Origin: Alligator mississippiensis
Lineage: Eukaryota > Chordata > Crocodylia > Alligatoridae
NCBI RefSeq assembly: GCF_030867095.1
Contig: NC_081824.1
Location: 236,556,719 to 236,620,718, forward strand
Length of the DNA: 64,000 bases
Reading direction: 5' to 3'
The position numbers and the translations under genes are program-made. Below are positions 47,060 to 58,023 of the stretch, piece by piece (within the stretch, counting starts at the first letter, position 1; the number at the start of each line of letters is the position of its first letter). Below the pieces are notes generated by a model. It saw only the letters and a program-made list of their open reading frames with translations, had not been told where the DNA came from and ran no database searches.

Positions 47060-47210
47060 TTCTCTAATGCCTGATGAAGGGTGTTTGTGCCCCAAAGCTT
47101 GCAATTAAAGACATTTGTTTGCAAAAATCTTGTTGGTCTAATAAAAGATATCTTCTCTGAGTCCTGATTGTTTTTTCCTCTAGACCAATACGGCTACAAC
47201 CTGGATACCT
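47060..47210 (+). mobile_element. Retroelement tail with hammerhead-like core
   Basis: The bases CTGATGAAGGGTGTTTGTGC at 47071 begin a stretch that continues CCCAAAGCTTGC. The conserved hammerhead order is CTGATGA, a hairpin (GGG...CCC) and then GAAA; here GAAA is changed to CAAA, the expected CpG decay of CCCGAAA. The tail GTTGGTCTAATAAAAGATAT and TAGACCAATACGGCTACAAC belong to a very abundant reptile repeat. I infer a Penelope-like or similar element, known for hammerhead motifs. The ribozyme reading is by eye. Confidence 0.45.
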
Positions 47211-47845
47211 GCTTATTCTGGGGGATTTTTTGCACCAAATTTAATAATTTTAAAGTGAAGGAGAAAATTCTCTTCTTTTTCCCTCCCAGTTATTTTTCTT
47301 GGTCTTGCTGAGGCTCCAAACTCAAGCCAAGTTGTGCTGCCTAGGTGTAGAGCATCCTCATACCTGGTATACAAGGTGGAATCAGTGCCTGCCTTCACGT
47401 TCCATTAGTTGGCAAATACCAGAAGTGTGCAGTGCTGTACAAAGAGGAGCCGGGCTCTCCAACGGGTGGCCTGTGGGCCTCATGAGGTTCATTTCTGGCT
47501 TCCAGGCTCTACCCAGCCTCTGTTCCCTGCAGTGCTTGGGTGGCAGGCTCCCCCAGCCCTCTCTGGCATAGGTGACTTGTAGGGGGTGAATGGGGGCGGG
47601 TTCTACCCCCCCTCCCCCGACAGCCAAGACTGATGCTGTTCCTAGGGCTGGTGCTCCCCTGACAGGGCCTCTGCCATCCACGGCTTCTGCAAGTGCCCCT
47701 CCAGGTTCAGGAGGCACCAGTCACTCATGCTCTCTGGCACCATAGCACAGCGAGCACCAGGCCCACCAGGCAGGTGGCTCGCACACTGGAGGAGAAGAGG
47801 CAGCGCTAGGACCGTGCAGGAGCAGCCTCCCCTCACCCCTGGGAC
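47211..47845. other. No gene recognised; upstream flank of the CpG island
   Basis: GC content rises toward the island. Reading frames here are not supported by motifs or splice sites. Confidence 0.45.
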
Positions 47846-47849
47846 ACGG

Positions 47850-48185
47850 GGAGGCTAGGACCCAGCCAGGGAGAGGAAGGTGAGAGCAAGGGTCAAGCAA
47901 GACACGAATGGCTGCTATTGCGCAGGCGCGACCGAAGGCGTCAAATGGTTGGCTCTAGGACCCCACCAGGGGAGCTAGGGGGGGGAAAAGAACGGACGCG
48001 AATAGAGGCTATTGCACAGGCGCAGCTAGAGGCAGAGAACCCGTGGGCACTAGGACCCCGGCAGGAGAGCAAGCGAGAATGTGAGGGGGAGAAAGGGAGG
48101 AGGGGGAAAGAGACGCGGGCAGCGGCTACTGCGCAGGCGCGGCTGCTAGAGCCAACCGTCGGCGCTGGGGCCCCGCATGCGCCGC
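47850..48185 (+). repeat. ~100-bp promoter-proximal tandem repeat with NRF1-like sites
   Basis: Three units begin near 47905, 48003 and 48118, with a partial unit before them. Each carries GGCTnnTGCGCAGGCGCG followed by CTAGGACCCC-type words and a purine stretch. The palindromic TGCGCAGGCGCG (47919-47930, 48013-48024 with one change, 48130-48141) is close to the NRF1 consensus. A better site CCGCATGCGCC is at 48173-48183. The array sits just upstream of the first exon. Confidence 0.7.
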
Positions 48186-48249
48186 CGGCCGATAAAGGTC
48201 TCGCGGCGGAGTTTGACGTCACGGCGAGTTAATTTTAAACCCGGACAAG
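47900..48249 (+). promoter_or_regulatory. TATA-less CpG-island promoter of a host gene
   Basis: The sequence turns CpG-dense from about 47.9 to 48.7 kb. Upstream of the start codon lie the NRF1-like sites, a perfect CRE TGACGTCA at 48214-48221, and AAGATGGCGGA (48248-48258), a YY1-type element that includes the initiator ATG. No TATA box is seen at the right distance. This layout is typical of broadly expressed vertebrate genes. The transcription start was not placed. Confidence 0.75.
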
Positions 48250-48340
48250 ATGGCGGAAGGGGACGCGGCTCGGCGCGGGCAGCCCGCGGGGCCGCCCCGG
48301 CCGCAGCGCCCCTTACCCCAGTCCCCGCTCGGCCCGCCAG
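48250..48340 (+). CDS. First coding exon of an unidentified host gene
   Basis: The ATG at 48250 lies in AAGATGGCGG, a good Kozak and YY1 context. The 30 codons read MAEGDAARRGQPAGPPRP then QRPLPQSPLGPP, a basic, proline-rich and probably disordered N-terminus. They end at CGCCAG followed by GTAACC, a good splice donor, with one base left over (phase 1). No signal peptide or domain is visible. Without the donor the frame would stay open to 48468, but composition there is plain GC-rich intron. The host gene cannot be named from this stretch. The following 15 kb, poor in open frames, fits a long first intron. Confidence rests on the promoter, the ATG and the donor together. Confidence 0.65.
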
Positions 48341-51059
48341 GTAACCCGCGCCGCCTCTCTCTCCCTCCTTCTCTCCCGCGCGCGGCCGGGGCCGCCTGCT
48401 TGGCTCGGTCCGACCCGACGGCGGGTGGGGAGCGCGGGCCGGCGGGGGGCGGCGCGGGGTGCCCGTGACCTACTTGTCGCGGCGCTGCCCCAGTGCAGGC
48501 ACAAGGGCGGGAGGAGCCCTGGGGCCGCCCGCAGCGAGTGACCTTAGCAGGTGCCGCAGCTGCCGGGCCGGGGGGGGGGCCGCACGTGACAGAGGTGGCA
48601 CCGAGACCGTGGCTCGCTGTAGGGGTGCTGGAGCAGTCGTTGCAAGCATCAGAGGGAGAGACCCTTACTAGCTCCCCCCCCGGTTCCCCTTCATGGTAGC
48701 TGGGTGGACCCGTTGGCAAGGGATGGGAGCCCCTTCCCTTGCCGGTCCCGTGGCCTGAAGCAGGGGTGTGTGTGTGTGTGTGCTGACTTGGGCTGTGTGG
48801 GGCCTGGCTTTAGCAGTCCTCCAACGGGAGAAGCTGAGCATGTGAGGATGGGCATACGTCCACCCTCCAGCCTTGCAAGTAGATCCTGTGTGGTAAACCA
48901 GAGGTGTCCAATAAACAGCTGTGTCATGTGGCCAATGGAGGGGCTGGGGACTTGTGTGGGGACAAACAGTGACAGTGTTATCCCCACATCTCCCTGCTGT
49001 CCCTGAGCCCCACTTGCCACACCTCCAAAGTTCTGGGTACAGAGCCCTGCTGGGGGCTTGTTTCTGTGGCAGTGGGGCAAGCAGTGTGCAGCTCTTGACC
49101 TCTGTGACCTCTCTGCGGTATGTAACTGCTTTGGCAGCCACTGGGCTAATGCTGCCCACCCCGCTGCCAGAGGCACATCTAGATCCAGCCTGCAAGGAGT
49201 CCTATAGTCTGCGTCCAGCCAGCTTGACATCCCTGCTCCTAACCATCAGTGTCTTGCTGCCAGTAACAGAATACCCTCTGGGATTGCACCTTCAAATGTA
49301 TTTGGGACTAAAATATTACTGCATAGTTGTCATGGCTCAGGAACAGCTGTTGAAAACTTGAGTTTGCTATAGATGTTTGACTCTCAGAACGAAGGCTTTC
49401 TAGTGAAAGCTTTCAGGGAGTTAAAAATACTGTCTACGAAACTCTAATTCAGGTTAATGTGCACATGCTAGAATTTGTATGTTTACCTTGATAGTTATGG
49501 AGCACTGTAACTTCACTGCATGATCTAACACTTGGTGTGAAAATGGAGTTGTCTATCGGCTTTTGTCTAACAGTGTCCAGTTTGCTTACAGTATGCCAGC
49601 ATTTGTAGTGGTGGTGGACTAAGTGCTACTGCATATTGGAGAAATCTAGCAAAATTATAAAGGTCAGCTGGAGAGCAGCTATTCTGCAAACCTGTTACAG
49701 AGGGGAAACGCAACAAATATTGAACATGTGGGGAATATCTGAATTTGTGTTGCAGTACAGCTGGTCTTTGTAACTTAAAATAGTCTGGAGATCAAATGTC
49801 AAGGATTTGAAACTACTTGGGTTCTAGTTATCCAGCAGTGCTGAGTTTTTGATGGTTCTCTGGATCTTTTTTTCAATAATGGGTAGTTTTAATAAACCAA
49901 CAGTTTGAGTTTATTGTCTAGCTTTTCTGGCTCAGAATGAAACCAACTTATAACAAGCGGCCTTAGGATGAGACTGCCGTTCTATAGCAACAAATAATGT
50001 CCTCTTCTCAAGATATGAACAGAATCTATAGTGTTAGCAGAGGTCTTGTTAAATTCCATGCCTACAGCTGCAGATGAACTTTGATTACCTATAGAAGAAT
50101 CTTTCTGTGCTTATGGAGTAAAACATTCAAATAACTTAAAGAGCAGAAGAAGAATTTTAAGGGGTAGGATATACGTATCCTGTAATACAACAGCTCTGTG
50201 TATGGTACTCTTAAAAGTTGTAAGTTGAGGAGGAAAAGTAATACTAAAGACTCAAATGCTAATTGTGTTGTTTTTTTTTTGGTATAGTATGCTGGTTTTC
50301 TGAAAATAGAGGGACTGGAGTAATGGAAGATTAGTAAGAGTCATCTGTCTCAGTCCTTCTAATGTCAATGGGAATACAGTATTGGAAGGTATCAAAATCA
50401 AATTCTTCCAAACTCCAAGTAAAACTTTGGTAGGTATCCATGTCACAATGTTTCATTCAAAGACAGATAAGCCAGATATCAGGCCTAAACTTCAGAAGTG
50501 ATGAGCAGCTATGGCTTCCACTGACTTGAGGTGGTCGGGTCAGTCTAAAAATCAGTCCAAAATTGGAGGTGCATTGATATATCACCTGCATGTTGGATTG
50601 GCACTGATAAAAGGAAAACTAACATTATCACCTGTTGGCTCTTTTTGGCCAGTGTAGCCAATAATGTCACTGATTAAATACATTATGCCTTCTATCTGGG
50701 GCCCCCAGATGCCACATGCATGTGCACAGCTGCACACATGTATGTGGCCAGGAATGTAGCCAGGCAGTGTGGAGAGCAGTGCCCTGCAGGTAAGTCTGTG
50801 GAGAGGAAGGGGTTTGGATGGGGGCAGATTGAGGCCCCCATGGTGAGGGAGGGAGTGGGTAGGGGCTGAGGCTGGGGGCATTGCTCAGCCAGGGCAGTGA
50901 ATGGGACTCGGAGCTGGAACACGACAGAGCCACAGGTGGCTCGTCCAGGGAGCATGGGGAGGGGAGGTGGCTTCGTAGTGTTGCGTGCCTCCCTTGGGGG
51001 AGGCATGGGGGGGGTGTGGCATGTGTTTTCTCCTCTTCACACCTCCTCCCCCCCCCCAC

Positions 51060-51320
51060 TTGTGTGCAGGGCTGGGCTGGGCTGCTCGCTGTGGGCTTGA
51101 GGCTCTACGTTCTGCTGCCTTTCCCTCGGGAGCCCCACACCAGCTGTGTGCCCCCTACCTGCCCAGCAGCAGTGGGGAAAGTGAGTTGTGCCTCCTGCTG
51201 CTGGGAGGGCAGGGGGCATGTGGCTAGTGTGGAGCTCCTGAGGGAAAGGCAGCAGAGTGGAGAACCCTGAGCTCACAGCAGGCAGCCCGCATCCACCCTT
51301 GCCCTGCTTGGCTCTGTTGT
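51060..51320. mobile_element. GC-rich foldback element
   Basis: The left arm (GGGCTGCTCGCTGTGGGCTT to CTGCTGCCTTTCCCTCGGGA) matches the reverse complement of the right arm. The arms are about 100 bp each and the centre is near 51180. This explains the similar reading frames on opposite strands here. It resembles in style the core of the hAT element at 14681, but outer ends were not resolved. Confidence 0.6.
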
Positions 51321-52655
51321 TAAAAGCATCCCTTGCTTAAAAATGGTGATGGTGGCACTTGAAATAAAACTCACATGATGATCTTAAGAACAGCGGCAGA
51401 GACACTTGAACTAAAGTGCTGGGTTGCTGATCCCCTGGATGAGCCACTTGTGGTTTTGTCCTGATCCCTGGCCCCCCAAGTCCCATTATTGTATCAGTCG
51501 ACATAGCTGGTTAATAATTGACTGTCAGTATCAGCCAAGAACATCTTTGTTGGTGCACCCCTACCCAAAATGCAGAGTTGCTCACCAGACTGTAGTATGG
51601 ACTAGCATTGGAACAAAACCCAAAAGTTCCATGGGCTTATCACTCTGACCACAAGACATGCATGTTCTTGTGTAGAGGACTGAAGTGTCATAAATTGCAA
51701 AGCTTATACCAGGAATAGGAAAGTAATTCCAAAGTTAGGTGTTTCAAAATATTCTGTTTTCATGAAGTATATGAATGCTTACAAGTAGTTTAAGAATTCA
51801 AGGGCACTTTGTACTTTTAAAGGTTGCTAACAAGGCTGATCCAAATTTGACTTCCCCTGACAATTATCATGTACTTCACATTCCAAATTAGTTTGCAGTT
51901 ACTTGCAATATTGTGCTACAACAGTTACAGTGCAGCTTTATCATGATCCTTCTGACACTTTGAACTGACAGTCTTCAAAGGAGCAACTTCATACTTAAAG
52001 TAAAACTGTTTGAAATGGCTTGTGTGCTTTGTGCAGTGCATGTGTTCAACATCTCATTGTGCAGTTAAGTTTCTCTACTGTGCTTGAATGCCACCAAATC
52101 TTGAGCTAACCTTTCTTTTTTTAACTTGCTAACAACTTGTTTCTTAATCTCTTCTTCCCATGTCTAAGTTGAAGGAGATAACAACAATGTATGTGGAGTT
52201 GACAGTCTTAAACCATACTGCTTTACTTTACATTTGAGGGGACTCTTGAAATGAAAACACATACTCTTTTGAAATTGTATTTTAAGATCTAACTTGGTGG
52301 TTCTCAATTTGGGGAGCTGCAAGACCCTTTTGCAGTGTCATAGGACAGCCCCCACTGCCATGGCCTGGTGAAACTGAGTGTACTTCATGAGGATTTGGCT
52401 CAAAGCAGGTGTATGGCAGGAATGGGTGCTGGCAGGAAGGCCTGTTTTTTTTTGCCACAGCCCTTCCCAACCCAGTCCCATACCCACCTCCTGGAAACAA
52501 AGGTGCCATAGGACAGTTCTACTTGGTGATGGTACAGCAGCCTGGGAAAATGCACAGATAAATCTCCAGGTTGCCATTGCTGCTAGGTGGAATTTCCCCA
52601 CGAGCTCTTATTTTCAGAAGTGTGCAGGGCTGGATTGGGAAGTGCTGCATCCTGT

Positions 52656-52836
52656 CTGTGGCTTTCAATCTGTGGTCCATGGACCCCTGAGGGTCCACAG
52701 ACTGTCTAAAGGGTCTGTGAAAGATGACTGATCAATCAGAAGTATGTGAATACCTGCACTTACAATTCAAAGGGGTCCACACCTCCATTTGAAATTTTTT
52801 AGGGGTCTGCAAATGAAAAAAGGTTGAAAAACACTG
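52656..52836. mobile_element. hAT-type MITE, CAGTGTTTTTCAACC end
   Basis: The right end, read on the minus strand, is CAGTGTTTTTCAACCTTTTT, a classic hAT (Charlie-like) terminus. The left end CTGTGGCTTTCAATCTGTGG is its decayed partner. GGTCCATGGACCCC and GGGTCCACAGACTG inside also fold. No clean 8-bp duplication remains. Confidence 0.6.
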
Positions 52837-52959
52837 CCTTGGGTTTATTAGATAAACCTAATGCAGGCAGGCATGCTCATTCCTGCCACAATTGCATTCC
52901 TTTCTATCTGTCTGAGGTGTATGGGTCAGTTCTACTCACTGGTGACTGGGGCAGTAGAA

Positions 52960-53040
52960 TGGTGGTTCTCAACTGGGGTGCCACTAAATTCAATAAATTT
53001 ATGGAGGTTGCCATGAATCTGAACAGGCTGAGAACCACTA
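52960..53040. mobile_element. Short hAT-type MITE, GTGGTTCTCA ends
   Basis: GGTGGTTCTCAAC on the left and GCTGAGAACCACTA on the right are inverted repeats of the hAT GTGGTTCTCAA type, 80 bp apart. A similar left end (GGTGGTTCTCAATTTGGGG) at 52290 may be a second fragment. Confidence 0.6.
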
Positions 53041-53299
53041 AACTAGATTTTTTCAAGTGTTGGAAAATATTACTTTATAAACCAAGAATTTGAATTTTGA
53101 GCTATGCAGCAGGGCTGCAACTTTCCTACTTAAAAAAGGGAAGCAGCTTACCCTGAGATGTGATGAGCCATTTTTTGGAGTGTATTCAGAACCTTGCCCT
53201 AATTCTGCAGGTAAAATTGTCAAGTCAGTGGGGTTCTGGACACCTGTGGAAATCCAAATACATGACTGAAACAAATATCTCTAATGTGAGACACTAGAG

Positions 53300-53494
53300 C
53301 AAAGGTGTCAAACTCTTGTTGCCAGAGAATACCTAAAAACCCTGGCTTTTGGCAATGGGTGAAGAGGGGAGAGGAGTGGAGCAAGTGGTGTTAACTACCT
53401 GGGTTCTGGAGCAGTGCCAAATGAGCAAGAGTTAATGCTGCTGCTTTGGGCTCCAGCAGCTGAGGGCTAAGATCTAGTCTGTAAGACACCCTTG
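53300..53494. mobile_element. hAT MITE with perfect 8-bp target duplication
   Basis: The element is 195 bp with ends CAAAGGTGTC and GACACCCTTG (one mismatch as inverted repeats). It is flanked by CACTAGAG at 53292-53299 and 53495-53502. No coding content. Confidence 0.85.
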
Positions 53495-56400
53495 CACTAG
53501 AGCAAACTAATCTGTAAGGAATGGCTTTCTTGTATGAGTAAAAGCGGGTTCAGTGTTAAAAGAAGTTTCATGCGCTATAGGAAGAATACCTCCTCTGAAA
53601 AATAACATCCATATAAATAGGACTCTGACTTTTTTTTATGGTGCTTGAATACTAATTTATAGGAAACAGTTCTGAGCTTTCCTTTTGACTACTTGTCTGT
53701 TGACCTATCTTGAATGCATGGCTTCTTTACAGCTAATATTCTCTAGCAGTAAATTCCTGAAGGTTAAACTATTGAAACAATATTGTGTAAGCCCAAGTAT
53801 GAAACCTTTTATGGAACATCTAAACTTCTTGCAGAAGTAACATCTGAAAATTGTTTTTATTTTTTTAAATTAAAAAAAAAAATTAACTGTGTAAGATTAG
53901 AACAAATAAACTGGAGGTTTTATGTTCTAGATGGCAAGTGGCTTGAGCTACCAGGTAACTTGAAAGAGTGCACAACTCCAAAGCTCTTGAGAGGGAGGAG
54001 GGGGAAACCCTCTTCCATTTAACTATTAAATATGCTTTGTATTCTAATTAAATATAGCACATTTTATAAAGTCAGACCCTTGTGATGACAAGGATCCTGA
54101 TTGTTCAAGGGGAATAAGAAAGCTGACTACATACAATGCTGTCAGATGCACAATGTAAATGAACAGCCTCTGTTTTCTGTTTATTCATGTGACCATTAAA
54201 TGACAGTTGGTTAAAACTTCAGCTATTTACAAATGTCAGTTTCTCAGGCTTTCTTTCTTTTAAGGCTATGAGGAACCATAGCCATCTAGTTCAACGTCTT
54301 GCATAAAACCAGCCAGAGAACTTGCTCAAATACCAAACCCATGACTTCTTTTTGAGCTATAGCATATTTCCTAAGAGGAGGTGCAGTCTTGACTTAACTA
54401 TTCTCTAAATAGCTGCTGTTTCAAGTGACTAAGTGTCTTCACTTTGCATGTCAGGGGAGAGGTGGTTGTGGGGGAAACCACTGGATTTTTATACCTGATT
54501 AAGTAAGGAGCTGCCTACTGAGGGTTTTGTGAATGGTTTTCCTTAGCATTACAGTGGAATCTGTCAGTGTCAGCCATATTGTGCTGGCTGCTAGAAACAC
54601 GCACAGAACTCTGTAGAGCAGCTTTTGGACTGAATTCTAAGACGATGACTATTTCAGCATGCTCCATCATGGTGACCTCAAAAAGAGAAACATGCAGCAG
54701 GCATAGCAATCACACACGACTGCAGAAAGATAATGGGGGGAAAATGCATTCAGAGAACCAATTCAGAAAATGGCTGTGGGTCCTGGCTTTCACATGCATC
54801 ACTGCATTCCTGTTAACAGTTTGTAGGAGACTGGTGTTTATGGTGTTGGGCTTGGTTAAAGAAAGAATACTTTGCCGGGATTAGAATCTAAAAAACTTGA
54901 GTTGTTGAGAGTTATAAAATGTGTTCCTCCTAACTGCCTTCACAGATGTAGGAAAAACAACACGGGGAGTTGCTCGGTTATAGACTGTGCCTAAAAATTA
55001 GTGACTTGTGTGATCACACTGATCAGTAGTACCGTCTGTGTTTTGCATAGGCAGTGATCCAGCTTCCATAACTAGCTTGTTCTTAAAACTGTTACTATGT
55101 ACTCATGAATTCATTTTTCTGATGTGGGTGGACTTCTATTATATTGGTTAAGAGCCCATTGTACATACTCCTTCTGATCTTTGGAATTTGGATGAATAAA
55201 GATTCCAAATTAACTTTTCAGTCAACCTGTGTCCTTCCAGGTCTTTGTTGCTCTCATTCTGTATTCTATAACTATATTGAACTTCACTCTGACAGTAGTG
55301 ATAGAAGTTGAATTCTCTACTGCAGAGGCTGGCAACATTTCACTAACAGTAGGCCAAATTTACTATAGCTTGGTCCTTCCCAGACTGGAGGCAGCCTCCA
55401 GGTGGCACATTCTCAGGCATAGATAGTAGAATAGATAAAATCTTTGTGGACTGGATCTGACTTGCAGGATGGTAGGCTGCCAACCTTTGCTCAGCTAAAA
55501 AGTGAGCCCATTATTACCCAAGATGAATGAAAGTCTTCTATAATAATTCTTAGGAGTGGAACATAAAAATCATAGTCTTAGTAATTGTGGTTCTTTGTAG
55601 GGGAAGACAGTGCGTGCACACTAATCGGGTAAGAAGGGGTCAGTGGTTTTCTTTCTAATTCCTTACGTGGTGGCCCATAGAGTAGGTACATCTTATAGGC
55701 ACCCTTACTACATGATTCTTGAAACCTTTCTGTTTCAGTGGACCACTAGAAAATGCCACAAAATGCATTTGATTTTTCTGTTTTGTAAATTTTGGTATCA
55801 CTGGTACAGCAGAGAAACTTTACTTATCTTTTTCTCTCTCTGGTTATAAACAAATGTTGCATTTGTCTGTGAGAAACTATTTTATACTGGGACAAAGTGT
55901 AGTCATTCAGATGAACTTTGAGATATCTGAATGACTGTCCTGGGATTGCATCATTGAATCAAATCGGTGTCAGAAAAGTGACACTGAATTCAGCTGCTCA
56001 CTAAACCCTGATTGGGAGGGTATGTACATGCTTATTCTAAGACTTTTTTTCTGTTCTGGGACAAACACAGGCACAGCTTGTCCCAGGACAAATACAATGT
56101 CTCTTCCTAGTCTGTGTGCGCCCAGATTCACTTATTTCAAATACAAACTTCCTGTAAAATCATGGCCTATAAAGAAACCATTTCAAAACCAAATAGTTTG
56201 TTGGACTTGCTAAAATAAGACTGAGTCTTCCATTAAATATGTCTGAAAGTGGGAGGAGGATGTATATTTGAAAAACCTGACACTGGTTCTCAGTTTGTGG
56301 CCAGTTTATACTACAGTTGTTTTGTTTTTGTCTTTGTTTATTTTAAAACAGAGGTTTCCCAGCGAAACTTCAGTTCTGCGGGGAAGTCTGAGTACATGCA

Positions 56401-56525
56401 CACTCATGGCATTTATACACATACCTTTTTATCCATGACTTGCTGGAGAGCCACTGCTTCAGAGCAGACTTGATCTAATTGAGTCTGCTCCTCACATGAG
56501 CTGACATTAACTGCTGCCCTATGTA

Positions 56526-56675
56526 CAGTTGTGTAAGCGGCAAAACGTGTGCCAGTGCACAGAAAATGGCAGCAGTGCGGTTTTGAACTAAAACACCTCA
56601 GAGGTGATTTAGTTCAAAAGTGCACCGTCACCATTTTCTTTTGTGCTGATATGCATTTAGATGCCTATACAACTG
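56526..56675. mobile_element. Perfectly folding 150-bp MITE
   Basis: The ends CAGTTGTGTAAGC and GCCTATACAACTG are inverted repeats. Both arms share GAAAATGG and TTTTGAACTAAA and meet at CACCTC-A-GAGGTG near 56600. The two arms together form one hairpin of about 70 bp. Confidence 0.7.
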
Positions 56676-57997
56676 CAGGTGTCACAGTGCCGGGCGCTTC
56701 GCAAAGCACCTGGCGCTGTAGCATATGCATGTGTTGTTTTGTTGAAAGCCCTTGGCCCCTCTGTAGTTACAGAACCTACCCCTGTGCAGCAGTTATTCCA
56801 CCTCTGCTGAGTTGATTCAGGCTGCTGTCTGGCAGACTATTGGAGGAACATGTGCAGTCTTCCATGCCTTCCCAGAGTGTGCTTCATGCTGGTGACATGG
56901 TTGCTTTGTGGAGCAGTGTGTAGCTGCCGGAAGACTATGGGTATGCACAAGGTTTGGTAGTGGCAGTAACAATGGAGGCAGCTGAGTGACTGGATAAACT
57001 AAGAATTGGATGTTACTTATACTAAGTATGGTACTCTATTTCCATCTAGTGTCAGATGGCCACAGATGGAGATTGAACCTGAGATGTGGTCTTGGATGAT
57101 TTTCTGAGTCTCAGCACAGAGGTTTATGCCTATAAGCAACAGCTCTAGACTTGATTTCTACTGCCAGTTACTTTAACCTGGGATGTGACGTGTGCAAGAA
57201 ATACTTAACGCCCGCCCCCCCCTTGACTTCAAAGTCTGTTCAAGTTGATGCTTAGTTCTTGTATTGGATTCTTTATCTGACGATCTGTCAATTTGAATGG
57301 ATTATGTTCAATCTGACTTCTGAAACTAGACTAAGAAAATTAAAATTTAAATCTCCTAAAAACAAAAGTGCTTGACTCTGACTATTAAATCTCAAATCAA
57401 ATATTACTTCTGTGTTCCCATAATCTCCCTTGATAGGGTCAGTAATTGACTGCTATTTTGGGCTGAGAGAAATGCAATATATGGTAGATGAAACTGTCAT
57501 AAGTGATTTGGGAGCCAAAATGCAATACTACAGAAGTATGTTGGGGAAAATGAGATGGAAAACAGCATTTCCTTTGTGCATCCTATGCAATAGCAGCCAT
57601 TCACTTGGAACCCCTGCTCATGACTTATTAGAACACTGAATATGTAAGGTGTTTCAAAAGTTTGTGGACTTTTTTGTTTTTAATATCCCTAGAAAGCATC
57701 AATCTCTCGCACCAAAAGAGTCTTTTAAAGCAATCTCAGTTTTGTTGAGTCTGGGGAAAATGGGCAATAGTTTTGGTCACCTAAGGCCACATGAGGAACC
57801 TTTGGAAAGGACTCAAACTGCAAGAGCTATAAATGGGATATCTGCTTACAACTTGTTCATTACAGGAGAAGTATGTTGGTGTCCTGGCTTTTCCATTTCT
57901 TTTACTTCCTTTTTCTCTTACTCCATTCAAAGTAGGTGTGTAGGCACACCCACATTAAACCTCACTTGTGCATTAAGCAAAGCAAATTCTTATTTTC

Positions 57998-58023
57998 CTA
58001 GTACCTCACAATGGAGGTACTAG
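57998..58023. repeat. Hairpin inside a TCTACAT/GTAGAT-type MITE remnant
   Basis: CTAGTACCTC, loop ACAATG, GAGGTACTAG: a perfect 10-bp stem. Flanking words GTAGGCACACCC (57940) and CACATGTAGATGCGCCC (58044) suggest it is the centre of a ~120-bp MITE. Confidence 0.5.

Noticed and set aside
48219-48719. 166-codon minus-strand frame over the CpG island
   Set aside because: GC-rich composition keeps all frames open; it is antisense to exon 1 and shows no motif or start context.
54567-54884. 105-codon + frame with an apolar segment
   Set aside because: No splice sites at sensible places and no family resemblance; likely chance within the intron.
57650-57720. GGTGTTTCAAAAGTTTGTGG, at first sight like a mariner end
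   Set aside because: No matching inverted end or TA duplication was found nearby.
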